Of a stretch of 64,000 nt of DNA, positions 1-9,100 are shown piece after piece; within the stretch, counting starts at the first letter, position 1; each line of letters starts with the position of its first letter. A program made the translations under genes and the position numbers. The notes below the pieces were generated by a model. That model did not search any database, was not told the origin of the DNA, and saw only the letters and a list, made by a program, of their open reading frames with translations. The stretch comes from Leeuwenhoekiella nanhaiensis (GTDB lineage: Bacteria > Bacteroidota > Bacteroidia > Flavobacteriales > Flavobacteriaceae): contig NZ_KZ319290.1 of assembly GCF_002744755.1 (NCBI RefSeq), positions 62,001-126,000 of the forward strand, in the 5' to 3' direction.

Positions 1-903
1 TCCTGATTCTCCTTTTAAAAGATCAATAAATGGAGCGGTTACGGCAAAATCGGTACGGCCATCTACTTCAAAGGCAATCCAGTAAGGAGATGCATTAATA
101 TTTGTTGTGCCATATTTCTGTATCGCGCTGTCCTCGTTAGAAGTCATTACACCAGCCTGCACAGCTGCTGTTATTGCACTGTTAGCAGTAGAAGGGTCAA
201 CTTCTCTAAGGTTGTTTGCAACTCTTAGGATAAGAGAATTAGCAAACTTTTTCCATTTAACAGGATCTCCATCAAAAATGTTATCACCACTGGTAAATAC
301 TGGAGCACTGGTGTTGATCATGTTTGAAGATTCTCTTAACTCTTTTAGAATATCGGCATAAATTTTCTCTTGCGGGGCAAATGCAGGTGCAAAAGATTGA
401 TCTACAGCCAAAGCTTGGAAATCAGGATCGTCTGATCCGTAAGAATAATAAGGAACATCCCCAAAGAAATTGGTTAGTTCGTAAAACATATACGAAAGCA
501 TAATTCTTGAAGCGGCAACCTGATTATCATTGTTACCCGAAGCAGCCGCGTCATCACGTGTAGCTTCATTGGTGTTGAAATCAATAATTGCTTTAAGATC
601 AGATGCTGCTAAATAGGTGTTTTGATATATACTTTCTGCAGTCGTTTCACGGTATAGGTAACGATCTTCATCTGCATAAGCAGTCTGTCCCCAGTACTGT
701 ACCCAGGCCTGAGTTAATCGCCCGGCATTAAAAGCATCACGACTAAAATCGGTAAAGCTTTTTGTTGCTGAGGCAAAAATATTTCCAGTAGGAACAACCT
801 CCGGATCATTCGGATTGGTGTTCACGTCTTCAAGACCCTCATCACAAGAACTAAATCCTGCAGAGACAAGGAGCATCAATAAGATTATAAATTTATTTTT
901 CAT
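1..903 (-). CDS. SusD/RagB-type outer-membrane lipoprotein, partial (susD1)
   Basis: This gene is cut by the left edge; 301 codons are visible from its ATG at 901-903. The N-terminus is a lipoprotein signal (MKNKFIILLMLLVSAGFSSC) with the lipid-bearing Cys at residue 20. The mature part begins with the NTNPNDPE-type segment common in SusD-like proteins, and later has WVQYWGQTAYADEDRY and a VKWKKFANSLILR helix, as in the SusD_2-like subfamily. SusD proteins sit on the cell surface as a lid on the SusC channel and help capture oligomeric substrate. The start lies only 6 bases after the susC1 stop, so the two are surely one operon. The substrate cannot be read from the sequence. The true C-terminus lies outside the window. 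Confidence 0.93.
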   Translation of the reverse strand, partial: MKNKFIILLMLLVSAGFSSCDEGLEDVNTNPNDPEVVPTGNIFASATKSFTDFSRDAFNAGRLTQAWVQYWGQTAYADEDRYLYRETTAESIYQNTYLAASDLKAIIDFNTNEATRDDAAASGNNDNQVAASRIMLSYMFYELTNFFGDVPYYSYGSDDPDFQALAVDQSFAPAFAPQEKIYADILKELRESSNMINTSAPVFTSGDNIFDGDPVKWKKFANSLILRVANNLREVDPSTANSAITAAVQAGVMTSNEDSAIQKYGTTNINASPYWIAFEVDGRTDFAVTAPFIDLLKGESG

Positions 904-909
904 TTTCTT

Positions 910-3900
910 TTAGAATTTTAATTGAACATTCAGTCCATATGAGCGGGTAGATGGTAAAGAACCACCTTCAGAACCCTGGATATTTCCACTACCGGAAGTT
1001 GCAACTTCAGGATCGAAGTTTGCATTGTCTAATCCCCAAACAAGAAGGTTTCTACCAAATGCAGTAACACGCACATCGCTTAGAGCATTACCTAACCATT
1101 TTTTAGGTAAGCTGTAGCCTAGAGTTACCTCCCTAAGTTTCCAATACGTAGCGTCAAAAACGTTTTGGTTGTCATTTCCGAAGAAATAATCGGTACCAAA
1201 TTGCTGCGCAGAGATTACTTGGGTATTTTCTGCAGTGTTAGTTACAGTGTAAGAACCATCGTCATTATAAGTAACATCACCTGTAACTCCCGGAAGGATT
1301 AAACCTTCTTCCCGGATATTGTTAGCAGCAGTTTGCTCTAAGATACCAGAGTAGTTACCCCAGATATTTGTAAGCGAACGGAATTTCCCTCCTTTTTGGT
1401 GGTCAATTAAGAAACCTAAGCTGATTCCTTTATAGGTAAAGCTGTTACGAATACCTAAATTATAGTCCGGTAGAATGGAACCTAAGTTCTGAACATCCTG
1501 TGTTTCTGCATAGCTACCGTTATCATTTACAACTTTATTGCCCTGATCGTCATAAACAAAGTTAGTACCTCTAATCTGACCATAACGCTCACCAACAACT
1601 GCATTTAGAGAAACACCATTAAATGGGAATCGTGCAATCTGCAAAGTTTCCAGACCAGCCGCAAGACTCAACAAGGTGTTTTCGTTTTTAGCAAAGTTAA
1701 AGGTCACATCCCAGCTAAAGTCATCTGTCATAAGCGGTGTAGCATTAACAAGAAGTTCAATACCCTTATTTTCTAATTCACCTGCATTAAGAACAGTTGA
1801 GGTAAAACCTGTTGAAGGATCTACCTGTACCGGAGTGATCAAATCTTTGGTTAATTCATTGTAATAGGTAATGTCAAAACCTAAGCGTCTGTTGAAGAAA
1901 GATGCTTCTACACCAAATTCATAAGTGCGCTTATCTTCTGGTCTCAATTCTGAATTTTTGTTACTGTTATTCAAAGAGAAAGGAACGCTCCCAAGAAATG
2001 GATCATCACCTATAAATACATTTCGTAATTGGTAAGGGTCTGTATCACTACCAACCTCAGCATAACCAGCTCTTAGCTTTAGGAAAGATAGCCAGTCAGC
2101 ATTAATAAATTGAGAAGCGATAAAACTACCACTGAATGATGGATAGAAATACGAGTTATTATCTGCTGGCAGCGTAGAAGACCAGTCGTTACGACCTGTT
2201 ACGGTTAAGTAAGCAAAATTGTCATAGCCTAAAGATACAGAACCAAATAAACTGTTGATTTGTCTTTGTGTATCTGTTTCGGAAACACTTGGATTTTCAG
2301 CCGAATTACTCAGATTATAAAAATTAGGAACAACGAGGCCACCATTTGTTGATGATGCAAGAGCGTGAAATTCATTGACCCGTCTGTTTCCACCCACAAA
2401 TGCGTTTATGCTAAGTTTATTGTCAAACACATTTTTATCAAAATGTACACGTGTTTCGTAGTTAATTTCTTGGAAATCACGATCAGACTCAGAATAACCC
2501 GGTAGAGCCTGAGATCCAACTGCAGTTCTTTGATTAACTCTGAAGTCATACGTGTCACCGTAAACTTTAGCAACAGCATATAACTCATCAGTGAAATTAT
2601 AAGTAGCACCTACAGTACCGTACCAACGTGTTCTTTTATCTTCCGCTGTATTCTTGTTGAGTACCCAGTATGGGTTATCGGTATATCTAGGAAGTGGGTT
2701 TGTAGCTGAAATACGGTTCCAGGTTCTTTGACGTCCGTCAGGTGTTTGGAAAGCCTGAAGACGGTTGTAGTCTAAAGAGGTTTGACCAAATTGATACAAT
2801 TGCAGGATAACACTTTCTCCTGTATAACCCACTGCCGGTCTGTTGAAACCATCTGTTACGGTGAAATTTACAGAGGCATCTACTTTTAATTTGTCTCCAA
2901 TTTTTGTTGATCCATTAAAATTAACCGACGTCTTGTTCAGTTTGGTATTTGGTAAAATACCTTCAGTTTGCGTGTTGTTTATTGACATACGCATATTGCT
3001 ATCCTCACCACCTTGTGAAAATGCTACACCATTGTTGTAAGAATATCCGGTTTGAAATAAGGTACTCCCGTCATTTTCAGGATACAACCAGGGTCGTGTT
3101 TGAAGATAGTCATCTTCAAATTCAGGGTCAAATGCATCCCAATGCAATACTTGTTGTCCTTCATAACGCGGCCCCCATGATTCATCAGTGGCGAAATCAA
3201 CTACATCAAAAGTAGTTCCATTTATGGTAGCCTGGTTAAAACCACCCTGATCACCAATGGTAAAGTTACCACCACCACCACCATAGAGCTTTTGAACTTT
3301 AGGTAGAATATTAACTTCTTCAAAGGTGATGCCTGAGTTTACAACTACCTCACCTTTTCCTTTTTTTCCAGATTTGGTTGTGATTTGAATAACACCATTG
3401 GATGCTCGTGAACCATAAAGTGCTGCTGCGGCACCACCTTTAAGCACGTTCATACTGGCTATGTCATCCGGGTTAATGTCAAAACCGGTATCACCAAAAT
3501 CACGACCACCACCACCGGCTTGGGTAGTTGATGAGTTGTAATTACTATTGTCTAAAGGAATACCATCAACTACAATAAGAGGTCTGTTTTCCTGAGTAAT
3601 AGAACCAATACCACGAATTACAATACGTGAAGATCCCCCAAGGTTACCTGTAGCGTTTGAAATTTGCACACCGGCAACTTTACCTGATAGGGCATTAAGT
3701 GCGTTTGTGTTACGTGTTTCTGTTAATTCTTCACTGCTTACTTCCTGTGTAGCGTAACCCAGAGATTTTTTCTCTCTTGAGATACCTAAAGCGGTAACAA
3801 CCACTTCTTCCAAAGCTTCACCAGCTTGTAAAGAAACATTGATTGTGCTGGAGGCGCCAACAACACGTTGTTCTTCTTGGAAACCTACATAGGAAAATAC

Positions 3901-4113
3901 AAGTGTTTCACCTGTAGCAACCTCAATGCTGTAGTTCCCGTCAAAGTCTGTTTGCGTTCCAGTAGTACTGTTTTGTACCAAAATGTTAACACCGGGTAGT
4001 GGAACACCACTCCCGTCAGTAACAGTTCCGGTAACTGTTTTTGTTTGTGCAAATGAAATTTGCACGACCAACGCCAATAAGAGCGTCAGCAATCCACTAA
4101 ATTTAGTTTTCAT
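910..4113 (-). CDS. SusC/RagA-type TonB-dependent outer-membrane transporter (susC1)
   Basis: 1067 residues, normal for SusC. Order of parts: signal peptide ending near ISFAQ (residue 23), a carboxypeptidase-D-like beta domain (about 26-100, TVTGTVTDGSGVPLPGVN), a TonB-box-like stretch (LEEVVVTALGI), a plug domain with VRGxGSI-type motifs (about 115-240), then a 22-strand barrel ending in aromatic LKF, as expected for an outer-membrane protein. It would import a ligand, often a glycan or peptide, using TonB energy together with the downstream SusD1. It is a paralogue of susC2 at 11757-14975; signal peptides and leader DNA are similar. A 755-base gap lies upstream. The ligand is unknown, since no glycoside hydrolase or peptidase is linked. 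Confidence 0.96.
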   Translation of the reverse strand: MKTKFSGLLTLLLALVVQISFAQTKTVTGTVTDGSGVPLPGVNILVQNSTTGTQTDFDGNYSIEVATGETLVFSYVGFQEEQRVVGASSTINVSLQAGEALEEVVVTALGISREKKSLGYATQEVSSEELTETRNTNALNALSGKVAGVQISNATGNLGGSSRIVIRGIGSITQENRPLIVVDGIPLDNSNYNSSTTQAGGGGRDFGDTGFDINPDDIASMNVLKGGAAAALYGSRASNGVIQITTKSGKKGKGEVVVNSGITFEEVNILPKVQKLYGGGGGNFTIGDQGGFNQATINGTTFDVVDFATDESWGPRYEGQQVLHWDAFDPEFEDDYLQTRPWLYPENDGSTLFQTGYSYNNGVAFSQGGEDSNMRMSINNTQTEGILPNTKLNKTSVNFNGSTKIGDKLKVDASVNFTVTDGFNRPAVGYTGESVILQLYQFGQTSLDYNRLQAFQTPDGRQRTWNRISATNPLPRYTDNPYWVLNKNTAEDKRTRWYGTVGATYNFTDELYAVAKVYGDTYDFRVNQRTAVGSQALPGYSESDRDFQEINYETRVHFDKNVFDNKLSINAFVGGNRRVNEFHALASSTNGGLVVPNFYNLSNSAENPSVSETDTQRQINSLFGSVSLGYDNFAYLTVTGRNDWSSTLPADNNSYFYPSFSGSFIASQFINADWLSFLKLRAGYAEVGSDTDPYQLRNVFIGDDPFLGSVPFSLNNSNKNSELRPEDKRTYEFGVEASFFNRRLGFDITYYNELTKDLITPVQVDPSTGFTSTVLNAGELENKGIELLVNATPLMTDDFSWDVTFNFAKNENTLLSLAAGLETLQIARFPFNGVSLNAVVGERYGQIRGTNFVYDDQGNKVVNDNGSYAETQDVQNLGSILPDYNLGIRNSFTYKGISLGFLIDHQKGGKFRSLTNIWGNYSGILEQTAANNIREEGLILPGVTGDVTYNDDGSYTVTNTAENTQVISAQQFGTDYFFGNDNQNVFDATYWKLREVTLGYSLPKKWLGNALSDVRVTAFGRNLLVWGLDNANFDPEVATSGSGNIQGSEGGSLPSTRSYGLNVQLKF

Positions 4114-4121
4114 GTTTGTTA

Positions 4122-4142
4122 TTTATTTGAATTTGCCAGTTG
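4122..4142 (-). promoter_or_regulatory. Leader segment shared with susC2
   Basis: Read on the plus strand, TTATTTGAATTTGCCAG just before susC1 matches TTATTTGAATTAGCCAG before susC2 (14984-15000) with one mismatch, and both are followed by TTGC (directly here, after a 7-base insertion at susC2). Conservation between paralogous 5' untranslated leaders suggests a common post-transcriptional role or simple recent duplication. Confidence 0.5.
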
Positions 4143-4304
4143 CGAATTTGTATAAATTATAATAAAACACCAATTTTATTATGATAAAGTTTTGATTAGT
4201 TATTGAAATAAAATCAGCAAAATGTTAATTTTACTATGTTTTATTTAACATTAAACCCGAAATTAATATAATTTTTGTAGGATTTTTAATTTTTTTTGAA
4301 TAGC

Positions 4305-4318
4305 TCAGTAATTACTGA
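4305..4318. repeat. Perfect 14-base palindrome TCAGTAATTACTGA
   Basis: The sequence equals its own reverse complement, as dimeric regulator sites do. It lies about 190 bases upstream of the susC1 start in the long gap. It is a candidate operator for whatever controls the susC1-susD1 pair; no regulator gene is adjacent. Confidence 0.45.
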
Positions 4319-4380
4319 TTGTCAGCGTAGAAGATGTTTTTTTCACATAATTTTTGTCGGAAAATTTAGATATATGTAGT

Positions 4381-4439
4381 CTAACGAGACTGAAATCTTA
4401 ATAGGTTTAACTTATTTCAATTTTTAAGTTTCTCGTTAG
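4381..4439. repeat. Inverted repeat CTAACGAGA / TCTCGTTAG with inner arms
   Basis: Outer 9-base arms at 4381-4389 and 4431-4439 are perfectly complementary, and an inner pair TGAAAT (4391-4396) / ATTTCA (4414-4419) nests inside them. A 59-base imperfect hairpin could form in RNA or DNA. It has no T-run on either side, so it is not an obvious terminator. Confidence 0.5.
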
Positions 4440-4734
4440 GAATCTATTTATAGTTTTTGCACAAACTTCTTTGGATATTTCATCTGCTAGTTTTAAGATT
4501 AACGCATTTTAAATTTTTGCCATTTACCTATTAAATAATAATGCAAGTGAGGACTTTTTGCTTGCCTGAATTCGATTAACTGTTTGTACTAGGTTTTAAG
4601 CCGTAGTATTATATTTCTGTCTATTAAATTATCAATAAGTGGTTGGTGGCTTAAATTTCTTAGAATCGTAGTAGTTTCCGTACCAGAGCTGATTGCTTTG
4701 GTTTAGTCTGGAGTCCCTGTCTTCTATGTACAGA

Positions 4735-4763
4735 AATAAAAAACCACCCATTTTGGGTGGTTT
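4735..4763 (-). terminator. Rho-independent terminator
   Basis: Perfect 10-base stem AAACCACCCA/TGGGTGGTTT with a 3-base loop (4741-4763). On the minus strand it is followed by a run of T (4743-4738). It ends the transcript of the secreted-protein gene at 4869-5624 and isolates it from susC1. Confidence 0.9.
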
Positions 4764-4868
4764 AGGCTTTATGACAAATTTTTTTACTTCTATTGTTTAT
4801 AATAATTATTGAACAATTAATTGATGATTAACGTAGGAGATTAATTTTCTAGGTACGCATAGGTTTAA

Positions 4869-5624
4869 CTACTGGTTATTGAGCATTTCGATAGCTTGAA
4901 TTAGATCTTCTTCATTTTTAATATTCAAATCCTGATTTTTTAAATAGGTATCGACTTTCTCTCTATCCTTCTTACTTAACATACGTGTGAACTTTTTATT
5001 TCTAAGGGGGATTTCATCAATTCGATTCACACCCTTTTCTTGAATATAATACTCTGTAAATTGGGAAAATCTATTAGGTTTGGCCTTTACAAATGTATTT
5101 TCAGCTTTTTGTCCCGGAGTGAACTTCACATTAATTCTTTTGAAGAGATCGTATTTTTCGCCTTCAAGCAGCGTATATAAATAGCCATTGAGAGTATTAT
5201 TACTCTTGTCTGTAAAGGTTTTAAAACTCAATTTATAGGTGTCGGCAATGATATAAACAGACTTGTCTTTGCTGAGTGCCGAAAATTCCTCTTCTGGCAG
5301 AAGGGTTTGCTTAATTTCTATTTCCTCATTGTGTGCATTGTAGCGATAATATACCTCACCTACTTTTTCTGCTTCGTAATAAATAGCGGTAGGTTTAAAT
5401 TCATTAGTTGCGTACGGAGAACCAGAAAATTCATCAATACCGGTCATCTCCGCAAGTCGTTCATTTTGACCTTTAATACCACCACTAGCTTGATTAACCA
5501 GCGCTTGGACATTCCCATTTGCATACGAATTGGTGACATTAGGTTGCCCCGCATATTGCGCGTACAACCCGCTAGTAATTAAGGATATAAGGCTTAAGTA
5601 GATGAATTTTTTCATAATTTTCAT
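4869..5624 (-). CDS. Secreted or periplasmic protein of unknown function
   Basis: 251 residues with a clear signal peptide (MKKFIYLSLISLITSGLYAQ) cut after about residue 22. I do not recognise the family. The mature protein has an Asn/Gln-rich start, a beta-rich middle with many Tyr and Lys (ELKPTAIYYEAEKVGEVYYRY-like strands, about 75-180), and a charged helical C-terminus (about 205-250) ending in a short acidic helix. No catalytic motif or Cys pair is visible. It starts 46 bases after the FG-GAP lipoprotein gene and is followed by a strong terminator, so it is probably the last gene of that transcript and may work with it at the envelope. A second ATG three codons in (5615) is possible. 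Confidence 0.75.
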   Translation of the reverse strand: MKIMKKFIYLSLISLITSGLYAQYAGQPNVTNSYANGNVQALVNQASGGIKGQNERLAEMTGIDEFSGSPYATNEFKPTAIYYEAEKVGEVYYRYNAHNEEIEIKQTLLPEEEFSALSKDKSVYIIADTYKLSFKTFTDKSNNTLNGYLYTLLEGEKYDLFKRINVKFTPGQKAENTFVKAKPNRFSQFTEYYIQEKGVNRIDEIPLRNKKFTRMLSKKDREKVDTYLKNQDLNIKNEEDLIQAIEMLNNQ

Positions 5625-5670
5625 TTTATTAAACTTACGATTTTTAATTGAAAACTTTTTTGGTTTTTTG

Positions 5671-8600
5671 TTATTCTTGATCTGATAGAAAAAATCCGCC
5701 TAATTTTGAATTATTGCGGCTGTATAGTAATAAGTCTTTATCCTGAAACTTCATATGTTGGATGTTTTTTACATTGCCATTCATATAAAGCCCTGTCTTA
5801 TAGGGCTGCAATGGAGTGTAATTTTGATCCCTGTCGGAGATTAATACCGTTGCACAAAAACTATCTAAGCGTGGAGTTTCGACCTCTGTTTCATACAAGT
5901 TTCCTGCTAGTATAAGGTCTTCGAAGCCATCCCCATTTATGTCATAAGATACTCCGCTCAAAATAGGTGATATTTGGGCTTCTTTAGGAAGAGCTTGTTT
6001 TTTGAATTTGGATTCTCCCTGGTTGATTAAAATGACAGAATTAAATTCTGTTGCCTCAGAGACATATGATTTTTCAAGTTTATCGCCATACACATCTTTT
6101 AAAGATGCGTGAGCAAAAGACGAGTAGGTTGGAAATTTCTCCTTTATAAATGGCATTTGCTGAGAGCTACATTCCCTGCCTCTTACAGGTACATATGTTC
6201 CCTTGTACTTTTTGCTCAAAACAATATCTGGTACTCCATTATTGTCAAAATCGTCCGTATAAATTTTAAAAGGCTTTTCTGGACTAGCAGAGAATTTTAT
6301 GTTTTCACCTACGTTACCAATGACGTAGTCTGGTTTGTCATCTCCATTGATATCTGTTTGCGTAATGGAAAACCACCATCCCTTATTGGTTGGGTTGTTT
6401 ATTATTGGTGAGGTTTTTTCAAATTTTCCGTTGTTATTTTTGAAAAAGCCAATATCAGTCCATTCGCCCACCACGATAAAATCAGGCTCCCCATCTGAAT
6501 TGTAGTCGGTTACAAAAATATCATTGACCATCCCAAACTCGCTCAGATCTGGTGCTACTTTTTCTGTAACATTTTTAAATACTCCATTATCATTTTCTAG
6601 AATTTGTGAAGCCATAGGTACAGGGTAATTTTGGGGTATAATGCGATTTCCAATAATTAAATCGTCATCCCCATCTTTATCAAAATCGATTTTGGCCACT
6701 GCTCTACCATTTGCAGCTTCGCCTGTGATGATATCCTTTGCCCGCTTGAAGGATTGACCTTTTTGATTTATGTAAAGCCTGTCTGTATAGGCAGCATCCT
6801 GGTCAAATTCATTACCTCCGCTTACAATATAAAGATCCATATACGAATCATTATTATAGTCAAAAAACAAGGCTTCCATATCTTCAAAACCTTTATCTTC
6901 AATTAAGGCTGGAACGCTCATCTGTTTAAAGCCTGTATCACTTTGAACAAAAATACCACCTGCTTGTCCACTCGCTCCTCCTATAAAAATATCCTCTAAA
7001 CCATCATTGTTGATGTCGCCTAAAGTGATGAATGGTCCCGGAGTAGATTGTTTATAGGGTAAAAGTATTTCTTTTATAAAATCATCATAGTCATTTTCCT
7101 TATGAGCAAAATCTAATCCTAATGACACCAGTTCTTGCCTTTCAAAAAGGGTTGGAGTTGTTTGGTGAGAGGGGCGAAGTATTGCATTTTCTTCATTGAT
7201 AACCAATAATGTATCTACGGGAGTATTTAATATTCTTTGAGATTTACCACTGGGCCAAAGAATATTTATGGTGTCTATAATTTGATGTTTCCCTAATCCG
7301 AAATAGGAAATATTTTCCTGAGCCGACATATAGCCACGCACTCTTTTACTCTCATCAAACTGTGTTTTACCTGAGTAATGAAGGGTGATCTTTGGAAACG
7401 ATTCAGAATTAGCACCAGCTACGGCCTTGATTTTTAAAAAATGTCTGTCCTGTGATTCGCGAGTTTTGTTTTGATAGATCAGAGCGGTATCGTCTATGTT
7501 GTTAACTACTAGGTCTAAATCTCCATCATTGTCAAGATCTCCCGCTGCAGCACCATTACTAAAGGTATAGTCATCCAAACCCCAGCTTAAAGCATTTTCC
7601 TCAAAGTCTAATAATCCCTTATTTTCATAAAGAATGTTTTGCAACTTTTCAGAAGGCATGGAGTTATATAGGTCTTGTTTTACTTCAAGTGGAACCTGCC
7701 CTCTAAACTTTATTTTGGCCTCAACCACTTTGTTCTGAAGGTCGTTATCTAAGGCATATTGTCTATACCCATTTGTTATATGAATGTCTTTATCTCCATC
7801 CATATCAAAATCCATCATGAGTACCGACCAACTCCAGTCTGTATTTGCTGTATGTGTAAGATGTGCAACGTTATCAAATTTGGAGAAACCTCTGTTGAGT
7901 TGTAAGGAATTGAACATGTATTGATGCTGAAATCCTGCTTCATTGACCAAATAATCAAATTGTGATGTGTTCATTGAAGCCATTAGCGTTTTAGATCTAA
8001 TGTGGTCGCTTGAGGCCATGTCTAAAACAAAAATGTCTTGAAGGGTGTCATTATTAGTGTCGGCGATATCTACACCCATGCCGTAATAGGATGTCTGATT
8101 GGTAAATTGCTTGATAGCATTGGTAAAACCACCGTTCTTTGTGTTTATGTATAGTGCATCGGGTATATAGTAGTCACTGGCAACATAAATATCCATCCAG
8201 CCATCGTTGTTGATATCACTTACGCAAAGACCTAACCCAAATAAGGGTTGAAGTAAACCAGCCTTTTCAGTTACATCAACATATTTTCCATTCTTATTTT
8301 CATACAAATGAGAGCTGTTGAAGTATTTAGACTCGTCATTTTTTTGACTTTCTTTAAGTAGGGCAACAGGCCCCAGGCCATAAAGCTCAGCCTCGTTCAT
8401 AACAAAACAATCCAAGTCTCCATCCTTATCGTAATCAAAAAATACTGATTGGGTACTTATGCCCATGTCTGCAAGACCATAAGACTCTGCTTGCTCTTCA
8501 AACTTACCATTACCCTGATTTACATAGAGTAGATTTTTTCGGTTATAGCGCTGATTGGGTCCGCCTTGACTTACATAAATATCTAATAAATCGTCTTGAT

Positions 8601-9009
8601 TTATGTCTACAAAAGTTACACCGTTAGACCAATTTTTCCCAATATTAATACCGGCTGATTCAGAGACATCCTCAAATACTAAATCGCCTTTGTTTAAATA
8701 GAGTTTGTTTTCTGCCTGATTTCCACAGAAAAAAATATCTAATTGATTGTCATTGTTCAGGTCTGCCAGGCCTACACCTGCACCATTGTAGAAATAGTCA
8801 AAATCAAATAAGTTGTTTAGACTATTTAAATTGGGTTCAATTTTATTTGAAAAGAAAATCTTACTTTGTTTTGGGCTTACTTTTTCAAAAACTTTAAATG
8901 TGCTTGACTGTAGGGGCTCTTTCGATTTTGTTTTCTGAGGGGTTTGATCTTTACAACATAATAGCAGGAGAGCTAGAATCATACTGAGAACGTAGACATT
9001 TTTTTTCAT
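5671..9009 (-). CDS. Very large VCBS/FG-GAP repeat surface lipoprotein with ASPIC/UnbV segment
   Basis: 1112 residues. The signal MKKNVYVLSMILALLLLCC makes a lipoprotein with Cys at 18 or 19. Many FG-GAP/VCBS repeats follow with the Ca-binding pattern DxNxDxxxD (DLNNDNQLDIFFCGN, DINQDDLLDIYVSQG, DYDKDGDLD, DLDNDGDLDLVVNN, DINGDDKPDYVIGN), most likely two beta-propellers. Between them (about 525-600) is an ASPIC/UnbV-like segment with NILWPSGKSQR. Such proteins in Bacteroidetes often lie beside SusC/SusD loci, where they are thought to bind ligand at the surface; the exact role is not known. It lies directly downstream of the susC2-susD2-lipoprotein terminator, so it may be partly uncoupled from that operon. 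Confidence 0.9.
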   Translation of the reverse strand: MKKNVYVLSMILALLLLCCKDQTPQKTKSKEPLQSSTFKVFEKVSPKQSKIFFSNKIEPNLNSLNNLFDFDYFYNGAGVGLADLNNDNQLDIFFCGNQAENKLYLNKGDLVFEDVSESAGINIGKNWSNGVTFVDINQDDLLDIYVSQGGPNQRYNRKNLLYVNQGNGKFEEQAESYGLADMGISTQSVFFDYDKDGDLDCFVMNEAELYGLGPVALLKESQKNDESKYFNSSHLYENKNGKYVDVTEKAGLLQPLFGLGLCVSDINNDGWMDIYVASDYYIPDALYINTKNGGFTNAIKQFTNQTSYYGMGVDIADTNNDTLQDIFVLDMASSDHIRSKTLMASMNTSQFDYLVNEAGFQHQYMFNSLQLNRGFSKFDNVAHLTHTANTDWSWSVLMMDFDMDGDKDIHITNGYRQYALDNDLQNKVVEAKIKFRGQVPLEVKQDLYNSMPSEKLQNILYENKGLLDFEENALSWGLDDYTFSNGAAAGDLDNDGDLDLVVNNIDDTALIYQNKTRESQDRHFLKIKAVAGANSESFPKITLHYSGKTQFDESKRVRGYMSAQENISYFGLGKHQIIDTINILWPSGKSQRILNTPVDTLLVINEENAILRPSHQTTPTLFERQELVSLGLDFAHKENDYDDFIKEILLPYKQSTPGPFITLGDINNDGLEDIFIGGASGQAGGIFVQSDTGFKQMSVPALIEDKGFEDMEALFFDYNNDSYMDLYIVSGGNEFDQDAAYTDRLYINQKGQSFKRAKDIITGEAANGRAVAKIDFDKDGDDDLIIGNRIIPQNYPVPMASQILENDNGVFKNVTEKVAPDLSEFGMVNDIFVTDYNSDGEPDFIVVGEWTDIGFFKNNNGKFEKTSPIINNPTNKGWWFSITQTDINGDDKPDYVIGNVGENIKFSASPEKPFKIYTDDFDNNGVPDIVLSKKYKGTYVPVRGRECSSQQMPFIKEKFPTYSSFAHASLKDVYGDKLEKSYVSEATEFNSVILINQGESKFKKQALPKEAQISPILSGVSYDINGDGFEDLILAGNLYETEVETPRLDSFCATVLISDRDQNYTPLQPYKTGLYMNGNVKNIQHMKFQDKDLLLYSRNNSKLGGFFLSDQE

Positions 9010-9043
9010 AGGGAAATTAAAATGATTTCATCAATTGATAGAG

Positions 9044-9082
9044 AAAAAAAAACGGCTCAACAAAATAGTTTGATGAGCCGTT
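9044..9082 (-). terminator. Rho-independent terminator after the susC2 operon
   Basis: Stem AACGGCTCA (9051-9059) / TGAGCCGTT (9074-9082) with further pairing CAAA/TTTG inside. On the minus strand it is followed by nine T (9052-9044). It stands between the third gene of the susC2 operon and the FG-GAP lipoprotein gene, whose ATG is only 35 bases beyond it. Confidence 0.88.
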
Positions 9083-9100
9083 ATTTTTAACAAGCTTTTT

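Larger units (their letters stand above)
4114..4868. other. 755-base non-coding gap upstream of susC1
   Basis: No credible gene was found. The right end holds the minus-strand terminator at 4735-4763. Two clear symmetric elements lie in the susC1-proximal half: a 14-base palindrome (4305-4318) and a long inverted repeat (4381-4439). The last 35 bases before susC1 resemble the leader of susC2. The susC1 promoter must lie here, but I could not find an unambiguous TAnnTTTG element. Confidence 0.7.
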
